64,000 nt of DNA from Pseudolysinimonas_A sp039912695 (lineage in GTDB: Bacteria > Actinomycetota > Actinomycetes > Actinomycetales > Microbacteriaceae): the NCBI RefSeq assembly GCF_039912695.1, contig NZ_JBDSPJ010000024.1:62001-126000 (forward strand), read 5' to 3'. Every line of letters starts with the position of its first letter. The stretch's first letter is position 1. The translations under genes and the position numbers were made by a program. Positions 63,372-64,000 of the stretch are shown here, piece after piece. Under the pieces are notes generated by a model. The model did not search any database. It was not told the DNA's origin and worked only from the letters and a program-made list of their open reading frames with translations.

Positions 63372-64000
63372 TTACCGAATGTGGAACACGCGCAAACCCT
63401 TGAGGACGAAGGTGATCAACCCAACCATGCCCTTCCACTCTTTCCCCGTGCGGGGCAGTTGCAGAATGCCGGTGGCGTTGGCGATGGTGTGCGATTCGAC
63501 GAAGCGCAGCAGCCCTTCAGGCCCGTTGCGGCGGCCGAGGCCGGAGAGTTTCACCCCACCCATCGGGGCGTCGACGGCGGAGAAGGATGCCCTGTAGCCC
63601 TCGTTGATGTTGACCGATCCGGCGTCGATTCCGGCGGCGACTCGACGTCCGCGGGCGATCGAGCGGGTGAGCACCGACGCGTTGAGCCCGAACTCGGAGT
63701 CGTTGGCGAGGGCGACGGCGTCGTCGGCGTTGTCGACGACGTGGATGGCGACGAGGGCTCCGAAGGTTTCGTCGCGGTCGCACGACATTTCGCTCGTGAC
63801 ATTCGCGAGCACCGTGGGCTCGATGAAGTACGGCCCGATCTCGGGGCGCGGCTTACCGCCGGCCAGTACGGTCGCGCCCTTCTTGACGGCATCCTCGATG
63901 TGGGCGGTGACGCGCGTGAACTGCGCTTCGGTCGCGAGCGAGCCGACATCGGTCGAGTAGTCGAACGCGGTGCCGAGCACGAGCGACGCGGTGCGGGCGG
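63372..64000 (-). CDS. Succinate-semialdehyde dehydrogenase, C-terminal part
   Basis: About 209 C-terminal residues; the frame runs off the right edge (ARTASLVLGTAFDYSTDVG). The aldehyde-dehydrogenase motif DRDETFGALVAIHVV contains the NAD-binding glutamate-phenylalanine pair. EFGLNASVLTRSIARGRRVAAGIDAGSVNINEGY and DAPMGGVKLSGLGRRNGPEGLLRFVE are the C-terminal family motifs. The catalytic cysteine lies outside. The pattern fits the actinobacterial SSADH group, which oxidises succinate semialdehyde to succinate. Another aldehyde as substrate is possible. Confidence 0.88.
   Translation of the reverse strand, partial: ARTASLVLGTAFDYSTDVGSLATEAQFTRVTAHIEDAVKKGATVLAGGKPRPEIGPYFIEPTVLANVTSEMSCDRDETFGALVAIHVVDNADDAVALANDSEFGLNASVLTRSIARGRRVAAGIDAGSVNINEGYRASFSAVDAPMGGVKLSGLGRRNGPEGLLRFVESHTIANATGILQLPRTGKEWKGMVGLITFVLKGLRVFHIR

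Overview
The window is GC-rich, densely coding actinobacterial chromosome, most likely from the Microbacteriaceae. This rests on the block prfB, ftsE, ftsX, smpB and ssrA with an actinobacterial tmRNA tag (ANAKRTDFALAA), an actinobacterial-type DapD, a DUF3117 protein, FtsE with a long Pro/Thr/Ala-rich tail, frequent GTG starts and very short intergenic gaps. The genus cannot be fixed from the sequence alone. No rRNA, tRNA, CRISPR array, integrase or intact insertion sequence was seen.

Layout. 0-8.9 kb: a CGNR-type regulator fragment, an EamA exporter, an overlapping trio (RidA, DEDDh exonuclease, nucleotidyltransferase-like protein), a PadR/permease-prefix pair, an orphan set of Tad-pilus minor subunits and an MFS carrier. 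8.9-20.7 kb: the conserved prfB-ftsEX-smpB-ssrA neighbourhood, interrupted by two membrane-protein genes after prfB and by small envelope proteins, an SDR/TetR pair, a SIMPL protein and an orphan CDI-immunity-like gene before ssrA. 20.7-28.9 kb: a probable genomic island just behind the tmRNA gene, framed by a 28-bp exact repeat (one copy inside ssrA, one at the right edge). It holds a HEPN/MNT toxin-antitoxin-like pair, a four-gene operon built around an Hsp70-like ATPase, a membrane protein/PLD-like pair, and remnants of a glycosyltransferase and a class III aminotransferase.

28.9-36.8 kb: divergent carbohydrate operons. One set (GntR, DhaK-DhaL kinase, RpiB-like and TPI-like isomerases) matches known L-erythrulose catabolism. 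The other (TIM-barrel protein, 3-hydroxyacyl-CoA-dehydrogenase-like enzyme, SMP-30 lactonase, then an alditol oxidase) could feed it from a sugar acid. 36.9-53.5 kb: a polysaccharide locus with GH42 beta-galactosidase, an acetyltransferase/toroid fusion, a DeoR/LacI hybrid regulator, heparinase II/III-type lyase, DUF2264 protein, ABC sugar importer, YesL, GH88 unsaturated glucuronyl hydrolase, FAH-family enzyme and KduI. Together they suggest uptake and breakdown of a uronate-containing glycan.

53.5-64 kb: mostly core genes: EamA exporter, GH15 hydrolase, PlsC acyltransferase, lipoprotein, DapD, DapE, a GT-C membrane protein, DUF3117, an O-methyltransferase, TatB and the C-terminal part of a succinate-semialdehyde dehydrogenase.

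The most promising undescribed system is the Hsp70-centred operon at 22146-27453: C2H2 zinc-finger protein, helical coiled-coil protein, Hsp70-like ATPase, and a coiled-coil protein with a possible RelE-like C-terminal domain. A second theme is promoter architecture: many genes have a TAnnnT hexamer exactly 6-7 bases before the start codon, which suggests leaderless transcription. In two divergent gaps of only 18 and 23 bp the -10 boxes of both strands overlap.
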